From contig JAREIK010004391.1 of NCBI GenBank assembly GCA_029783825.1, positions 1 to 64,000 on the forward strand: a stretch of 64,000 nt of DNA, written 5' to 3'. A program made the position numbers and the translations under genes. This DNA comes from Sapria himalayana (lineage: Eukaryota > Streptophyta > Magnoliopsida > Malpighiales > Rafflesiaceae). The notes under the pieces are model-generated. The model made no database searches. It saw nothing but the letters and a program-made list of their open reading frames with translations, and was not told the origin of the DNA. Of the stretch, positions 36,884-50,749 are shown piece by piece (the first letter of the stretch is position 1; every line of letters begins with the position of its first letter).

Positions 36884-38828
36884 ATCATCAACATGTAGTA
36901 AATATATAAGTCTATCATTACTTGACTGATGATTGAAAAATATATAATGGTCTAAGATATGTGCTAAAAGTTATGAGATTCAATGAATGAAAAATTAATT
37001 TTGTACCATTACATGGGGGGTTGTTAAGAACATATAAGTTGTAGTTCAATTTTTAAACAAGACATATATAAGTCTTCACTACGAAAAAATATATATCATC
37101 AAAATTAAATTTTTTTTACTAAACCCTTTAATTTCTATCCAAGCCTTATATCTTAGTTGAGAATCATTATAACTAAATTTTAGTCTAAGGAGCTATATAT
37201 ATTTCAAAGCTTGCTTCTCTTTGGATATGGGTACCTTACCATAAATCTAAATCATATGAAGAGACTTCATCTCTTTATACATAGCTAAAAGTCATTCCTT
37301 TTTATTCCCAAGAGAGATGACCTTCTAAAAGGTTTGAGTTCACTTGTATCCATGAGTAATATATAATCAAGGAATCTAGAGGATACATGGTGGAACATAG
37401 ATGATCTTCTTAGGTTAATATTAAGATGTATAATCATGAATAACTAAGTATTTCCTAGTTATAGCTTGAACATGGTTCCTCACCTTCTCAAGATGAATAT
37501 ACCATGGCTAATACATATCAGGTATATCCTAGGACCCAAAATATCATGTGTATCTTGAGGCTTTGAATTATTAGGAAACTGCTCAATTTCTTTCCATTGA
37601 TTAGAGTAAACTCTATAAGGAAATGACATTGAATTTGTACAAATAGGAGTCTAATGAAATTAATCTCCTCTCAACTCAGTTGGCTACCATCCATAAATTG
37701 ATCCTCTAAAAAAATTATATCTCTACTTTGAACAAACTGCCTAACAATTAGGTTCTATAGTGTTTACCCAAGCTCTTCATGTCTAGCTAAGGAATTGACA
37801 TGTAATATCATTGTGTGACATATATTGGCTCTCCTTCTTACCCCTTGCATTGATTATTGTGTCCTTGACTAATTTTTATCGGCCATTACCAATATAACTA
37901 ATATAACCCATGTCATTTAGCATGCTAATAGATTACTACTTTACATGAATATCTTATATCTATAAACAAATAAAAAACTCATTCTTAAAAATTTGTGATA
38001 TCCCACTATTGCCCATCATTTCTATGCCATAAATCACCCAGTATATAGATAGTAAAGAAGTCAATATGTGAGGTGATATGAAATGATGATGTTGAGTCAA
38101 TAAGATAATAACCCTCCTAAGATACTATATATTATTGAATTATCATCGTTAACTCGCATCAAGTTATCTTTTGAGGTGATGTTGACCTCTTCCTTGGGTC
38201 TATCTCCTCTCATATATTGTTTCTATAGTATTTTCCAATAATAATAATCTTTTTGATGTGCCCCATCTTGTTATAGCAGCAATATGATGACTTTTTTACT
38301 TTGCAAATTTTCTTTGGAAGAATGAGTTCTATCAGGCTATTTGTGACTTGTGGTTCTCACCCATGTCTTTCAGAAATGAAAATATATGAGAAGCTTTGCC
38401 TTTCTTATTTCTTCCTAATTTAAATAAATTATTTTTGAAATAACATGTATTTTCTTAACACATCTAGGTAGTTACATGTTGAGGGAAACAACAAAGATAT
38501 CCCATCTATAAAGAAGTGAGCTAAACATTAAAGAAATTAGTAGATCATCTCCTAGGACCATTTCATAGATGATAGCTGATTCACCAGCTCTTAAAGATGA
38601 TGTGTGCTGCTGACATTAAATTTATATTTTGAACTTCAAGTTAATTAGACATCTAAAGATTAATATTTTATTTCTAAATATATTATTTTCAAACATAGAC
38701 TTTAGTTTCTCCCATAAATTATTTATATTCATTTCATCAGAAACATATTGATAACTATCACTATGTAGATGCAACCCTATATAGTATTGGTCTTCCCATT
38801 TTTCTTCACTCATTTTTTTAAGTATCAT
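36801..38828 (-). pseudogene. Ty1/copia gag-pol fossil, lacking its 3' part (copy 2)
   Basis: Same as 15019-17049: Gag signature at 38622-38828 (LWEKLKSMFENN), knuckle-like GHIKK near 38250-38280, YKAWIEIKGF near 37110-37150 and the RT box at 36881-36895. In this copy the RT box reads HVDDM instead of YVDDM. The RNase H part that lies below 15019 in the first locus is missing, because the junction at 36801 replaces it with hAT sequence. Confidence 0.85.
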
Positions 38829-39121
38829 CTTTTTATTATATAGTCATACAATTATTTTAAAACAATATAGTTATGTATTTTATTTTCTAAAAAGAAAATT
38901 TGGTCTAGTAAATATTATTATCATAGAATGATTTTCAATGACAACAAAGAATAATATGGACAATAAATAATCAATATGGACAAAATATCTCAAAATGATA
39001 CCGAAATCATTACATTGATATCTGAAAAATTGAATAACAATATAATAATAATGAATAATCTAAATATCATTTCAATATCAATGTAAAACATCCTTCTCCA
39101 CATCGGGATTTCAAAATTTTT

Positions 39122-39140
39122 TGGTGATATATAGATATAT

Positions 39141-39212
<72 letters not shown>

Positions 39213-39213
39213 T
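39122..39213. repeat. Expanded TA microsatellite (copy 2)
   Basis: The tggtga left flank remains, followed by two tata-gata interruptions and then an uninterrupted AT run of about 75 bp ending tcatta. The copy 1 counterpart is 36 bp and palindromic. The right flank changed from tcacca to tcatta, so the palindrome is broken. Confidence 0.95.
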
Positions 39214-39399
39214 TATATAGTTTTGAAATATATAGTATATTATATGTAGTTTTTGAAATATAATTATATAGTTTAATATATATATATATAACTACATATG
39301 TTTAACATAAGTGTATATAATTTTTTGAATAGTGTTTTATCAAAAATATATATTTAACTTTCATACTGAAATAATTTCATATCCTTGAATAATAACTTT

Positions 39400-42300
39400 C
39401 CCCTCGAAAAAAATAAGGAAAAAGAAACACAACATCCAATATTTTTATTTTATTACACATAATGTGTACATCATCACAATATGAAAAAAAATAGAAATAG
39501 TTCAAGTCATGATAGTGATGGAGGTGAGCATTATGATTTCTCTATAAGGTCATACTCCTGAAAAGAGAAGTTCATTAACATTTACTGAATGGGTGGTAGT
39601 TAATTGGATGACCTTTCTAAATCTCTCCTATATATAGTTAACCCATCTAAAATTTTTACCATCATACTATATAAAGATTCTTGTCTTTATCCCATAGAAT
39701 ATAGTACAACCTCAAAGCATCCGATTGCATAATAAAAATATTTTAGTTTATACTATATTTTTTTCTTATATTCATCTAAAAGTACTCCCTAATTATGATA
39801 CACTTAATATTCTAGATGTCTCTTTCCTTCATTATTTTTTTCCAATAAGTTATAGCTATTTTGTGTAAAATTTCAAATAATTTGGGTGCTTCCTATCAAT
39901 CCAACTATCATTTGTCCCAATTATTTCTATGAGAGTTCATAAATTTGGTCTTTAAACTTACTAATCTCTTCAATTATTCTCGTGCATAGGGAATGAATCT
40001 CTATTTTTGGTTATTCCTTAGCTTGTTCTATTTTCTACTGCATATTTTCCAATAAACAAGATATCCACAAATATACTAGGATGTATACCTAAGGAATGCT
40101 CAATGCAAGCTAACTTCTTTTCTCATATTCTTTGCTTTTTTCAATCACTTATGTGTCATTCATAGTTAAAGATTGACTTTGTTTCAAAATTCTTAATGTA
40201 CATCTCATTCAAATATCAACTTCTTTTCCTTTTTTTTCTCTTTCAACACCTCTCTCCATGACCAATAATGTCAAGGAGGACAATATCAAATACATTGTAT
40301 CTACATGTTCATCCAAAAAAACTTCATAGGCTAAGTACAACAAAATTATAAAGAAAGGTGAATTAGTTGATTACAAAAATTATCCTCAGGAAATCTAAGA
40401 ATTAATTTCTTTAAAATTTTTTTCACAACAAAGTGATACCCAATGAAAATGATATATAGCAATATTCTTATATCAATAATAGTAGTCGAAACATGGTGAG
40501 TAGATAATAAAAATGATCAAGTGAAATATAACCATACTTTACTCATCTCCATGAGTTCTCCATGCAACAAATATTTATATGTACACTTTGACATTATTCT
40601 CGAAGTACCTTTAAAACATGTCAATAGATTATTGATAGCAAAAAAATTCAAGTCCCTATGAAAAGATTTGAAATCTACATTATCTTTTACTCTTAGGAAT
40701 TCAAGTAATTCATTAATGATTCCCTATACAAATGAACCTAAATATCACTTACATATCATGCTTTTCCATGCATATCCTCAAAATTCACATAAAATTCTTT
40801 TATAATTGAGATCTTTTTTTTATTCTCTATGCATACAAAATATCATCTAATTCCACTTTTTGATAGCATTACCAAAAGGAGGAACGAACTTATTGAATCC
40901 CTGCTCTCCAATAAGCTCATTTTTACAATGCATTAAATCCATCCATCTTTACCAAATTTAAGCAACAAAAATTCCTTGGGCATCGTGACTTGAGGTGGAA
41001 TATCTATGGAGCTATGTTTCTGTCTCTTCCCTTTCTCCATATGGCTCATCTATATAATATTTATCTTTGAAAATTTTCTTTCTTCCATCAAAGATTCAAC
41101 AAGTAATGAGGGTTTTGGTCGTTAATCATGGCATCACTAAAAGATTAAGGTATTATTGTGAAGGAGATTCATAGGTTAGGTATTTAAAGTTGGGACTTGA
41201 TAATTGATAGTCGCATTTATTTGGTTATAATTTTTTTTATAGGAATACAAATTCATTACTTTGGGGTAAGCTATATTTCAAAGTCATAACATTGCATCAA
41301 AGTCATGTCTTTCCTATATAGCTTCTATAATGCTCTTCATTTATCAATTATGATGCCTTTTTTTTTTTTTGACACCAAAATCATGACTTTAAAAATAATA
41401 TCATGGCCTTGTCATGTGGCTTCTAATTGGCTTTTCTTTTTATAAAACTAAAGATATGATAATTAACAACTATAATGACTTTAAGGTAAAAAAATTAAAT
41501 AGTAGTTGGTTTGAATAAGTTATTCTTTTATATGTGGTAAAAATTATAATTGTAATTATGGGCATGCCATTTTATTCTCATTACTTTACAATTCATCATA
41601 GAAAAATATTTTTTAAGTTTGTCTCTCAAGCAATATTACATTTAAAGTCCATAGCTACGCCTTTAAAATTTTCTCCTATATATCAAAAATCTTTGTTATC
41701 CAAGTGAGCCTTTCAATATATTGTGTTATTTTCTTCCTACTTGTACTTTTGGTATTATTTGTGGATGATAGAGTAATACTTATTTTTATTCTTTCATTCA
41801 TATGATTCAGTTTCTCATTTCTCTTTATTCATATTTTTTTTTCATACCATTGACTTTAGAAAAAATCTACGAACTTTTCAATTTCATGAGCACACAAGTC
41901 ATCGATTGTCTTCAATTCATCTATCAAAGCTTTATAGTCGACTTCTATTTCTTCCTCATTAATAAATGTGACTATATCTTTAATTACCTAATCAAGATTT
42001 TTCATCACAATCTTTTTCTGTATTAGCTATAAAGATTATATCTTTCATTTTGTTTTTTTTCCTTCGATAGTCGATGCTTAGCTTTTGTGTCCTCTTCTAA
42101 AGTTTCATTTATAATTTTTTTTTTTTACCTTTACGATAGGAATTTCAAATGAAACATTTTTTTAGACTCAAACTAATTTGTGACTTCTTTCTTACTCTAT
42201 TGTTTCATTATTTCCTCTTCATGAGTATTGACTCTCCGCAAGTCACTTAATAATTTTTTGAGTTAAGTTATCCAATAAATTACTAAAAATTGATTAGAAC

Positions 42301-42520
42301 CATAATCACTTAACTCCTCATGGCTTCCACACCTCCAATTCCTAGAATTCTCTTTCTATTGATAAAAAAATCGATAATAGTTTCCAAAAGGTTTGAAATA
42401 CAACTTACTTTCTTGAGTATGATATGTCTCATTGTAATTATAGTAGAGTTCATTCTCGCTCATTGATATAATTTTCCAAATGCCAATTGTTTGCTTTATC
42501 ATCTTTCTATAGCTCTTTAA
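39400..42520 (-). pseudogene. Tat-type gypsy internal ORF fossil (copy 2)
   Basis: Counterpart of 17600-20731. The same minus-strand words are readable, for example the PKEF and GEQGFNKF region near 40870-40990. It lacks 48 bp near 41340 and has the usual scatter of indels; no frame is better preserved than in copy 1. Confidence 0.55.
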
Positions 42521-42679
42521 GATAATTTGCATTGATCCTTGGCAGCAATTATTATATATTTAGATTTGATATATAAGAGGATGGAAAGAAAAAAAAAGAT
42601 ATGCAACCAAATCTAAAAGATAACCATCCATATTCAAACAATGTAACATAACTTAGCCATTAGATTTGGAATATTTATC

Positions 42680-44954
42680 AAATATGATGCTATCTAATTT
42701 ATTAAAAAAATTATTATTTAATTAGAATAGCCAAGTCAATTCACGTTCAATAATGAAACTAATTATGACTTTATTATGACTTTATTATTCTATCAAATTT
42801 ATTCAGTTAGGTAATAATAAACTTATTATTGAGTATCTCATCAATTGAGTTCCATAAGTGCACGAGTAATATAAGTAGTATAATAAACATTTATCTAAAT
42901 ATCGACCCCATCAAAATTTTATTAGTAGTTTAGCTATTCAATAAAAGATACCCTATTTTTAGTATGATTGAAACTCAAATTATCAAACAATCTTAGATAA
43001 AAGGTTTATTTATCTAATTTATATGATGTCATTACTTCATTCAATATATATTATACCACACACACAATTGATGTTGAAGTATTGTGTAATTATTTATTTT
43101 CTTATTAGAATGCAAGGTGTCTGTCACTATTAATTCTTTTTAAATATGGTGATCACATCATGGTTATCCCCTCAATGAGTCATCACCAAGATAATAATTT
43201 TTCAATGCATGAAGATTATTCATAATCTCATATTTTTTAGGAAACTTTGTCAAATACCTTTGATGGTTGTTTTGTATGTATACTCTTATTCACTGGTTTC
43301 TACTATTCTAACGACTAATGATTAGCATAGTTTGTATGTATTTGTACATTTCGCTCCATAAGTACCATACTCATATAATTAATATATGATTTCTTCAAGT
43401 TGCATCAGTGAAAATCATGTGAGTAAAGGAACTCACAAGAGTTATTACTACCTTGCAAGTCACCGCACACATAACATATCCTAAGGATTACACCATCCTT
43501 CTTGGTAACAATGAAACTTGCATATTAAATGTGAATCCCATGAGAGATGATTCTATATAATATCCATCTCAATAAAGAACTTGTCTCTAATATATATATA
43601 TATATAATGGATTAGAATGTAAATTTATTTGTACATTCACCTTAATAAATATCATACTCATAATGATTAATATATCTTAACTTCAAGATTTAACATATAG
43701 GTTTATCTCATGTAACACAATTAGAATGGCTTTCACCATCTTATTATAATAATCTTAAGTGAGTCTTATGGCTTACATATATAATTGTATACCATAATAA
43801 CCTCACACAGACTCACCTTTAAGTGAAACCCTAATTTGAGTTTTATTTAGTTATCATCCATTAATATCCATAACATAAAATATATTCAAAATATAATCGC
43901 ATCAACATATAAACCAATTACATCACATACTTCAAATAATGCAAATCATAAACAATTTTAATTTCATAGAAATTCCCAAATTTATCCTTAGAAGAGATGA
44001 GTTTGAGAGTCATGGCCCCTAACTCTAGGGATTGACATTATTCATCCATCTCTTACTTGCTTTTTAAACCCCTAGAAAGTATGAAAATTATCCATAGAAT
44101 TTATAGTTTCCATCGCTTTTTTCTTATTCCTTGTGGGAGAATGAGAAGAAGTAAGAGCTCTCCCAAAAATTCTCATGCATGTAATTTTATAATTGGGTAG
44201 TTTTGTATTTCCCTAAGTAGAAAGTTATGAATTCAAATGAAAGTGTTTAGTCTAGCATTCATTTCCTCATATTGTGATCATGACTCTATAAAAAAATTGT
44301 GCTTTTATATAATATATTGATCTTTCCTGTAAATAAAGATCACAACTTTGTTAGTGATCATGACTTGAGCCTAATCTCTCTATAACGCAAAGTTACAATG
44401 CTATAAAATGATCATTGCTTTGTATCTTCATTATTTATAGTCTATATATAGCCATAATGATATGAAGTGGATGTGAGGTGGTGATGACTTCCAATAGTTA
44501 TATATGGCCATGACACTATGCAGAGGCAATGACATTGGCTATTTTCTTTTATTTAGATATATATGGCCATGACACTAAGAACTTGTCACAAAACATGTAC
44601 TTAGCTTGTATGTATAAATTATAATTATGCCGTATTTTGTGGACCAATGTTATGACCTTGAAAATGATCATGTTCAAGTACTATCCTCTATAAAAACGAG
44701 TGACCCAAAAGACATATCTTTGAATAATTGTTATAATATTGGCCATAGATCTCATGTCTCTTTAATTCTTTTTTTGTATCTTAAAATTTGTTTCTTTATA
44801 AAGAACCCTAACTCTGATTCTAGACTACCGATCTATATAAAGATAAAATAATTTCTCTATGAAATTAACAAAGACCTAGAGCATCAGTGAGGTACTTGAT
44901 TATTGTGATTATGAATTAATGTCATAGTAATTAAAAGTTTATGAGTTAAGTATG
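42680..44954 (-). repeat. Dispersed LTR family, - orientation (copy 2)
   Basis: Counterpart of 20880-23141, with the ctctagggattgacatt block near 44023-44040 and the CATGAC-rich part up to the solo LTR at 44955. An 11-bp tandem duplication (ttatgacttta-like, 42762-42784) is unique to this copy. Confidence 0.6.
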
Positions 44955-47424
44955 TGTCACAATCCCACTTTTATAGGCTGTGACCGGTACTAGGAAATGG
45001 TTAGGCTTAAGGCCACCAAAACTCATAGCAAGCCTAAGTCCCATAATTTCTACTGAAAATTTCGGCATGATATATTCATTTTTATAACAATGATAAATCC
45101 TATTGACCTCCGTGTTCTCCACTAACAAAAATGACCTCAACGGTCTTATCAAAAATATCAAATAAGGTTTCATCAAAAGCAAAATTTATCCCATTAAATA
45201 ATTAACCCAATAATTAAGTTAATTCACCATGGAGTCTTCTAGAAACTTAGATTCTTATTCGCCAAATAAACAAAATAATAATCCATTACATTCTTAAAAA
45301 AAATCCAAGTGGTCTAGAAATGCCTGGATTTTCCTTTCTTTGTCTACCCTGAAAAAAAAGGAAATCAACGAGGGTGAGATAACTCCGTGAGTAAAAATAT
45401 ATCACCATACTTGTGAGACTAGATACTCAAGGCCAGCTCATAAGGATTGTTGTGCACAATCAATCAATCACCGTACATAGGTTATGCAACAAATAGCATC
45501 AATATGAACAACAATATCAAATGAGATTTAGAGGTTTGAAACACATAGAAATATAGTTTACCATTAAGGAATCCATACATTCCTTTTTACCTTTATATTA
45601 GAATCTCTACATTCCAACCAAAGATTCATTGAACGGGTCGGGTTCTACGCCTAGTATTTTACCACCTCTCTAGGAAGGCACTGGTTTTTCCCGCACTAGA
45701 GGGTACCATGTGCACATAGTCTGATGACCTCCCCATCAGTTAGGCTTTCTGTGATTCTTACTAATAAATGACATTAATGATTACAAGTTATAGCTGACCA
45801 TACTTAACATGAGACAAAAATGGCAAAATCAAAGAATATATCTGATCGTACTCAGTATGCAACAAGAGATAACACCAAATACAATAAGAGTTAGCTGACC
45901 GAGCTCAACATGAATATTCATCAGGACACATAATTTGTGGCATATGACAAATTCAATTCAATGAATGCTCAAGAATAAGGGTTTTAATCATAGTCAATTA
46001 CTACGATCAAGTCAAATAATGAAAACACTGCTATACATTTCAAAGGTGCAAGTACGATGATATAAATTTACTCACCTCTCTATTAGTCCAGGCTCAACTA
46101 GGCTATTCACCCTGAACATGTGAGCCATCACCAACTTTGTTTGCTATACCAATATTCATGCAATAAAAAAAATATAAAGATAACGTCAAAATCATAACGA
46201 GTCATACTTTGTTATTCATTACTCAATTAGTCCATTTACCCATTTCTATTTAATCACCTAACTTGAGCTTTTTAAAATATTTAAAAAAAAAATTATTTTA
46301 ATATTCAATTTCACTACTAATTTCTTATGTCTAATATTTAATCACTAAACTTGTTTTTTTTATTGCGCATCAGTTAGTATATTGCCCATAACTTTCTCTA
46401 CAGATGTTGAAAAGATCTGAGGCTAGTGGACAAATTTCACTAACATCCATATATTTCCAATGATATCAAATTTACCCTAAGATTCATCCATTAGATACTC
46501 CTATGATTCTTTCCAAGTCGACCTTCAAACTGGAATTCACATGCAACCAATTCTATCCTCAATTCCACTAATTACTATCTCAATTTCATTCTAAATACAT
46601 TTTCCCCAAATTTTAAACATACCAGACCTAATTTATACCTCTTAGGTCACTCTCTACACATTCAAAATATAATTACAACCTAGCATACACATTAGAATAA
46701 TTAATTAATTCCAAACAGTCCAAATTGACCATCCAAACAACAACAATTCATCATTTCAGCCTCTTTCCTCTAAAACATACCATACAAAACCAAAATTAAA
46801 AATCATGGATCTTTTATATATCTTCGAAAGTCTCTCGCCATGAAAAATCATAGTTTTTTTCTAGGAGAATTGGCTGCTACATAATTTTCTTCCTTACCTA
46901 GCAATTTGGTGCCGAATGGAGAACCTAGGGTCCTTCAATTTTTTTCATTCATTTTCTACTCGATTTTATGAGTCATGATGTTTTTAATAATTAATTCAAT
47001 CTTTCACTTAAGTCCTTACGAGTTTTCATAAAATTTTCCAAGGCCCTAGGAATTATTAAAAATGTATCTTTGAGCCTCGAGCAACAAAATCTGTTGACTT
47101 TTCCCTACCCAATTCACTATTCACATATTTTTATTATTTTTTTATTTATGTATTTTTATTAATTTTATTTTTATAGCATATATTTGGACCTTACTTTGCT
47201 TCAAAAAAATTCCAATAATTTATTTCATTCATTGGTTATTTTTAAAAATTATATTTCGGTCAACTACTCAAATTTTGACCTTGCCGGGTATATTTTTCCT
47301 AAAATTCTTTTTAATTGAGAAATAATTCCTAAAAATTATTATAAATTAATGATGAACCTTAAAACACCTAAAACTTAAATTAAATGAAAAATAAATCATT
47401 TAAAAAAATGTTTGGAATGTTATA
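44955..47424 (+). mobile_element. Solo LTR, 2470 bp, with 5-bp target-site duplication (copy 2)
   Basis: Counterpart of 23142-25578 with the same tgtcacaatccc start, ggaatgttata end and GTATG duplications at 44950-44954 and 47425-47429. It is 33 bp longer. At nearly every indel I could compare, copy 1 is the shorter one, often by one or two bases in short repeats (ccggctagg against ccggtactagg; tctacattc against tctacacattc). A 78-codon open stretch on the minus strand at its left end (44946-45182) is not a recognised protein. Confidence 0.8.
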
Positions 47425-48925
47425 GTATGACCACAACTTCATGATAATATCATAGTCATTAAATATGTTTCTACTAAAAATTGATGTTAAAACTATGAGA
47501 ACCTCATAGATCTATCTCTTTAATTAAACATCTCTAAAAACTTATTGGTTTAAAAACTATTCATCAAAGTTCTCAAAGATTCATCTTTAGAAAATAAATC
47601 AAAATAGCATGTGATAAAGATTTGCTTCATAGATTCTGATTAGGGCTTTTATCTGGAACCTAAAATTTATGATTCTTTTTCTCTTGAACCTCATATGAAT
47701 CTTTTTATAATGTGAAACTAAATTGAGGTCGATGACATATATAATTATAATTCATGTGATGTATAAATGATTTATAATTAAATATTACATTCATTTATAT
47801 TGTTGAATAGAAATTAAGAAAAATGATAAATAAATAGAACTTGATGTTGAGTTTAAATTGGTTGAGTTTATGTTTATTATTTTGGTGGATAGTGACACGT
47901 AAAGTATCATGCTTACTTACACATATGGTAGGATAGAAGTAAGAACCTTTCCAACAATGATGCATGAGGTAAAACATAATATTCCAAAATTAAGGTGTAT
48001 TAATTATTATGAATATGATACTCATGAAGCCAAAATCATGGATGCTTTTACATGTCACCCTATTATAAATGTTTTAAAATAATTGATTCTAGATTGATTT
48101 GAATATTTTATAGAATATTCTTTTAAGGGTTTTACCTATAGTGTGAGAGTCACATCATTATCTTGAAACTTGATGATAGGTAATTTATAAGACATATGCG
48201 AGTGGCTGTGATTTAAGGTGGTAACAATCATTTGAGTTGCTTTCACTCATATGGTTTCTACCAGTGTGATTTGAGGGAAGCATATGTTAATTGTATGAGA
48301 AGGGTACTTATGAAGTTAAATGGAAAAATTCTTTTAAACCATATCAGTTCTTAGTAAATATGTCATAATATGTCAGAAAATAAGAATGTACATTCGAAAA
48401 AAATTAGTCAAGAGTAGTTGATAAGTTGCATAAAATGTATGAACATATGAATGATCCTTGAACATAGATGATTTGTTGACTTAGTATTAAAATACCAAGT
48501 GAATAGCTATAAGAAGATCATCACTTGGATGAGCTTAATAGTGGTAACCACCTTATATGCTACTAGAGAAAATGAGTATTCTAATAATAATTCAACTTTT
48601 ATTTTGTATCCGGACCAAACATAAATCATATTATTTGAATGAGTTTCATACGAATCAAATAGAAAAATCCTAGGATCCAAGAGTAATACCATCATTATAA
48701 ATTATTTTTCTATTAGAATTATTTTCTCTCACTATTAGTTGACCAAATTTAGATATAATCTCTATGGGATTGATACCTAGATAAAAGTCTTATTTTCTAG
48801 TTCTATAACTCATATACTTGTAGATCTTTGTTGATGAGATTTAATTATATTTTAGGGCATTGTCTAAAAAAAAATTGGCCAACATAATAAAATCACAACA
48901 ACATGCATAATAGAGAGGCCTATTG
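47425..48925 (+). repeat. Dispersed LTR family, + orientation (copy 2)
   Basis: Counterpart of 25579-27086. Here copy 2 is often the shorter one, for example near 47910-47950 where several bases are missing or shifted. The decayed PBS-like ggcctattggggaatt is kept at about 48917. Confidence 0.5.
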
Positions 48926-50120
48926 GGGAATTAATGCTTTTGATAGCATAAAGACTATACTCATAATGATTAAACATACCATAATTTTAGGTTTTGATAT
49001 ATGTGATTTTCTTTTGTTTCATTGTGGAAGGACTATCACTTTATTCCTACCATATGTATGAATATATTTTATGGCTTATCAATCACTATCAACTAGTCTA
49101 ATCACACTCTAACCAACCAATCAGTAAAACCCTAGACTCGATTCTATTTAATTATCAAAATATTCATAACTAAATAATATCACAACAAAACATCACATTA
49201 AAGTATCAAATAAAGTATCAATCATAATAAACATATCACATCATCTCTCAATTCTACTTTTATCCTGAAATTAGAAATAATAATATATATGGAATGTACA
49301 AATTTATCCCATATGAATATGGAAGCACAATTTTAGCACTTATGAAAATCTAAGTTTCAAAACCTAAATTTCTCAAAACACACTCATTTTTACTTTGATT
49401 CACTCCTAAAAGGAGGTAAAAATATGTGCCTGGCTACTATAGATTTTGTTTGTACCATGTATCACCTTTGTTGCTCATGGATCACCCTGAAAAAATTGTT
49501 GTGAAGTAATTTTGTTCTTTTTATTGCACCTATCATGAATTTCTTTGACTTGGAAATCATAGTTCTAAATAAAAATCATAGCTTTTATCTTTCAATTCTC
49601 TAACACAAAGTAATATTATTGGGTATGAGCCATGAATTTTGTCTCTTTTCTTTACTTGATAATCATGATGCTACGAAAAAATCATGATAACTCATTTAGC
49701 ATCTATTATATAAATTTGTGGTTTTACATATATATTGACCTTGGTCTCTTTTCTATGCCTGATAGTCATACTAGTAAAAGTCACAATGACTCATTTAGCC
49801 TCTATAATACAAAATCATTACATTAGAATGCAATCGTGGCTTTTACATTCAATCTGTGTAATACAAAATCATGACACTAGAATATGATTGTGATTTAAGC
49901 ATTTACTCTATATAATCCATTATCATGGCTCAGAGTATTGGCCATGGCTTTAGATTCTCTCTTAATCCAAGAGTTATGATGTTTATTTTGGTTGTGGCTT
50001 GATTCCGACTCTTTGTAATAGTCTATAGCCAAACATTGCAACTCTAGATCACAATCTTGACTTTGGCTTGAGTATTCTATGGTTTTGTAAAAAAAAAATC
50101 TTGACATTTAGATGTTTTCA
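48926..50120 (-). repeat. Dispersed LTR family, - orientation, truncated (copy 2)
   Basis: Counterpart of 27087-28280, with tail then CATGAC-rich units (aatacaaaatcat again repeated near 49805 and 49859). Open frames of 60-70 codons on both strands here have no recognised content. Confidence 0.5.
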
Positions 50121-50749
50121 TGACTTTTAGTATTACTCGGGCACTTGGTTGCTTTGGTATGAAATTAATGTTACAAACATGAAGTTGTTTAGAGCTAGTT
50201 CAGTTTCAACTTCAAGAAATATTCTCAACTAAAAAAATATGTTATGCAGTGAAAGAATCATATCAACAGATGGTAGAGTCATGACATATAAAGATTAATA
50301 TGATTATGTGTGTAGAGGTTTAGCTAGGATAGATGCTGCATCCAATTTATAAATACTCAATGGTACAATCAACTTATAGCTTGTTATATACTATAAATTA
50401 AATGATTTTTTTTCTCCCTATTAAGGGCATCAACTATATCAACCTGTATATTTTACATTAAAAACTTTTGATGTTACTAATATCCATCAAAATCTTACAT
50501 TATTAAGTTTTTGTAAAAATATTACAAATAAACTCGTCTTTCATGCAAAACAAATTATAAAATTATATCAAATGGTCAGTATCGTTCGATATCTAACATA
50601 TAGAATAAGCTCACATATAAAAATTATTGCACATCCTCGAGTAATATATTCATCACTTATAAAGAAAATCTCACACAATTTTCATATTGTTACAAAATAC
50701 ATCTAAGTATTTTTAAATACACAAAGATTGAATAATAAAATAGTATAAA

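Noticed and set aside
42680..44954. A second, independent insertion of the LTR in copy 2
   Set aside because: Flanks and internal order match copy 1 exactly, so it came with the segmental duplication.
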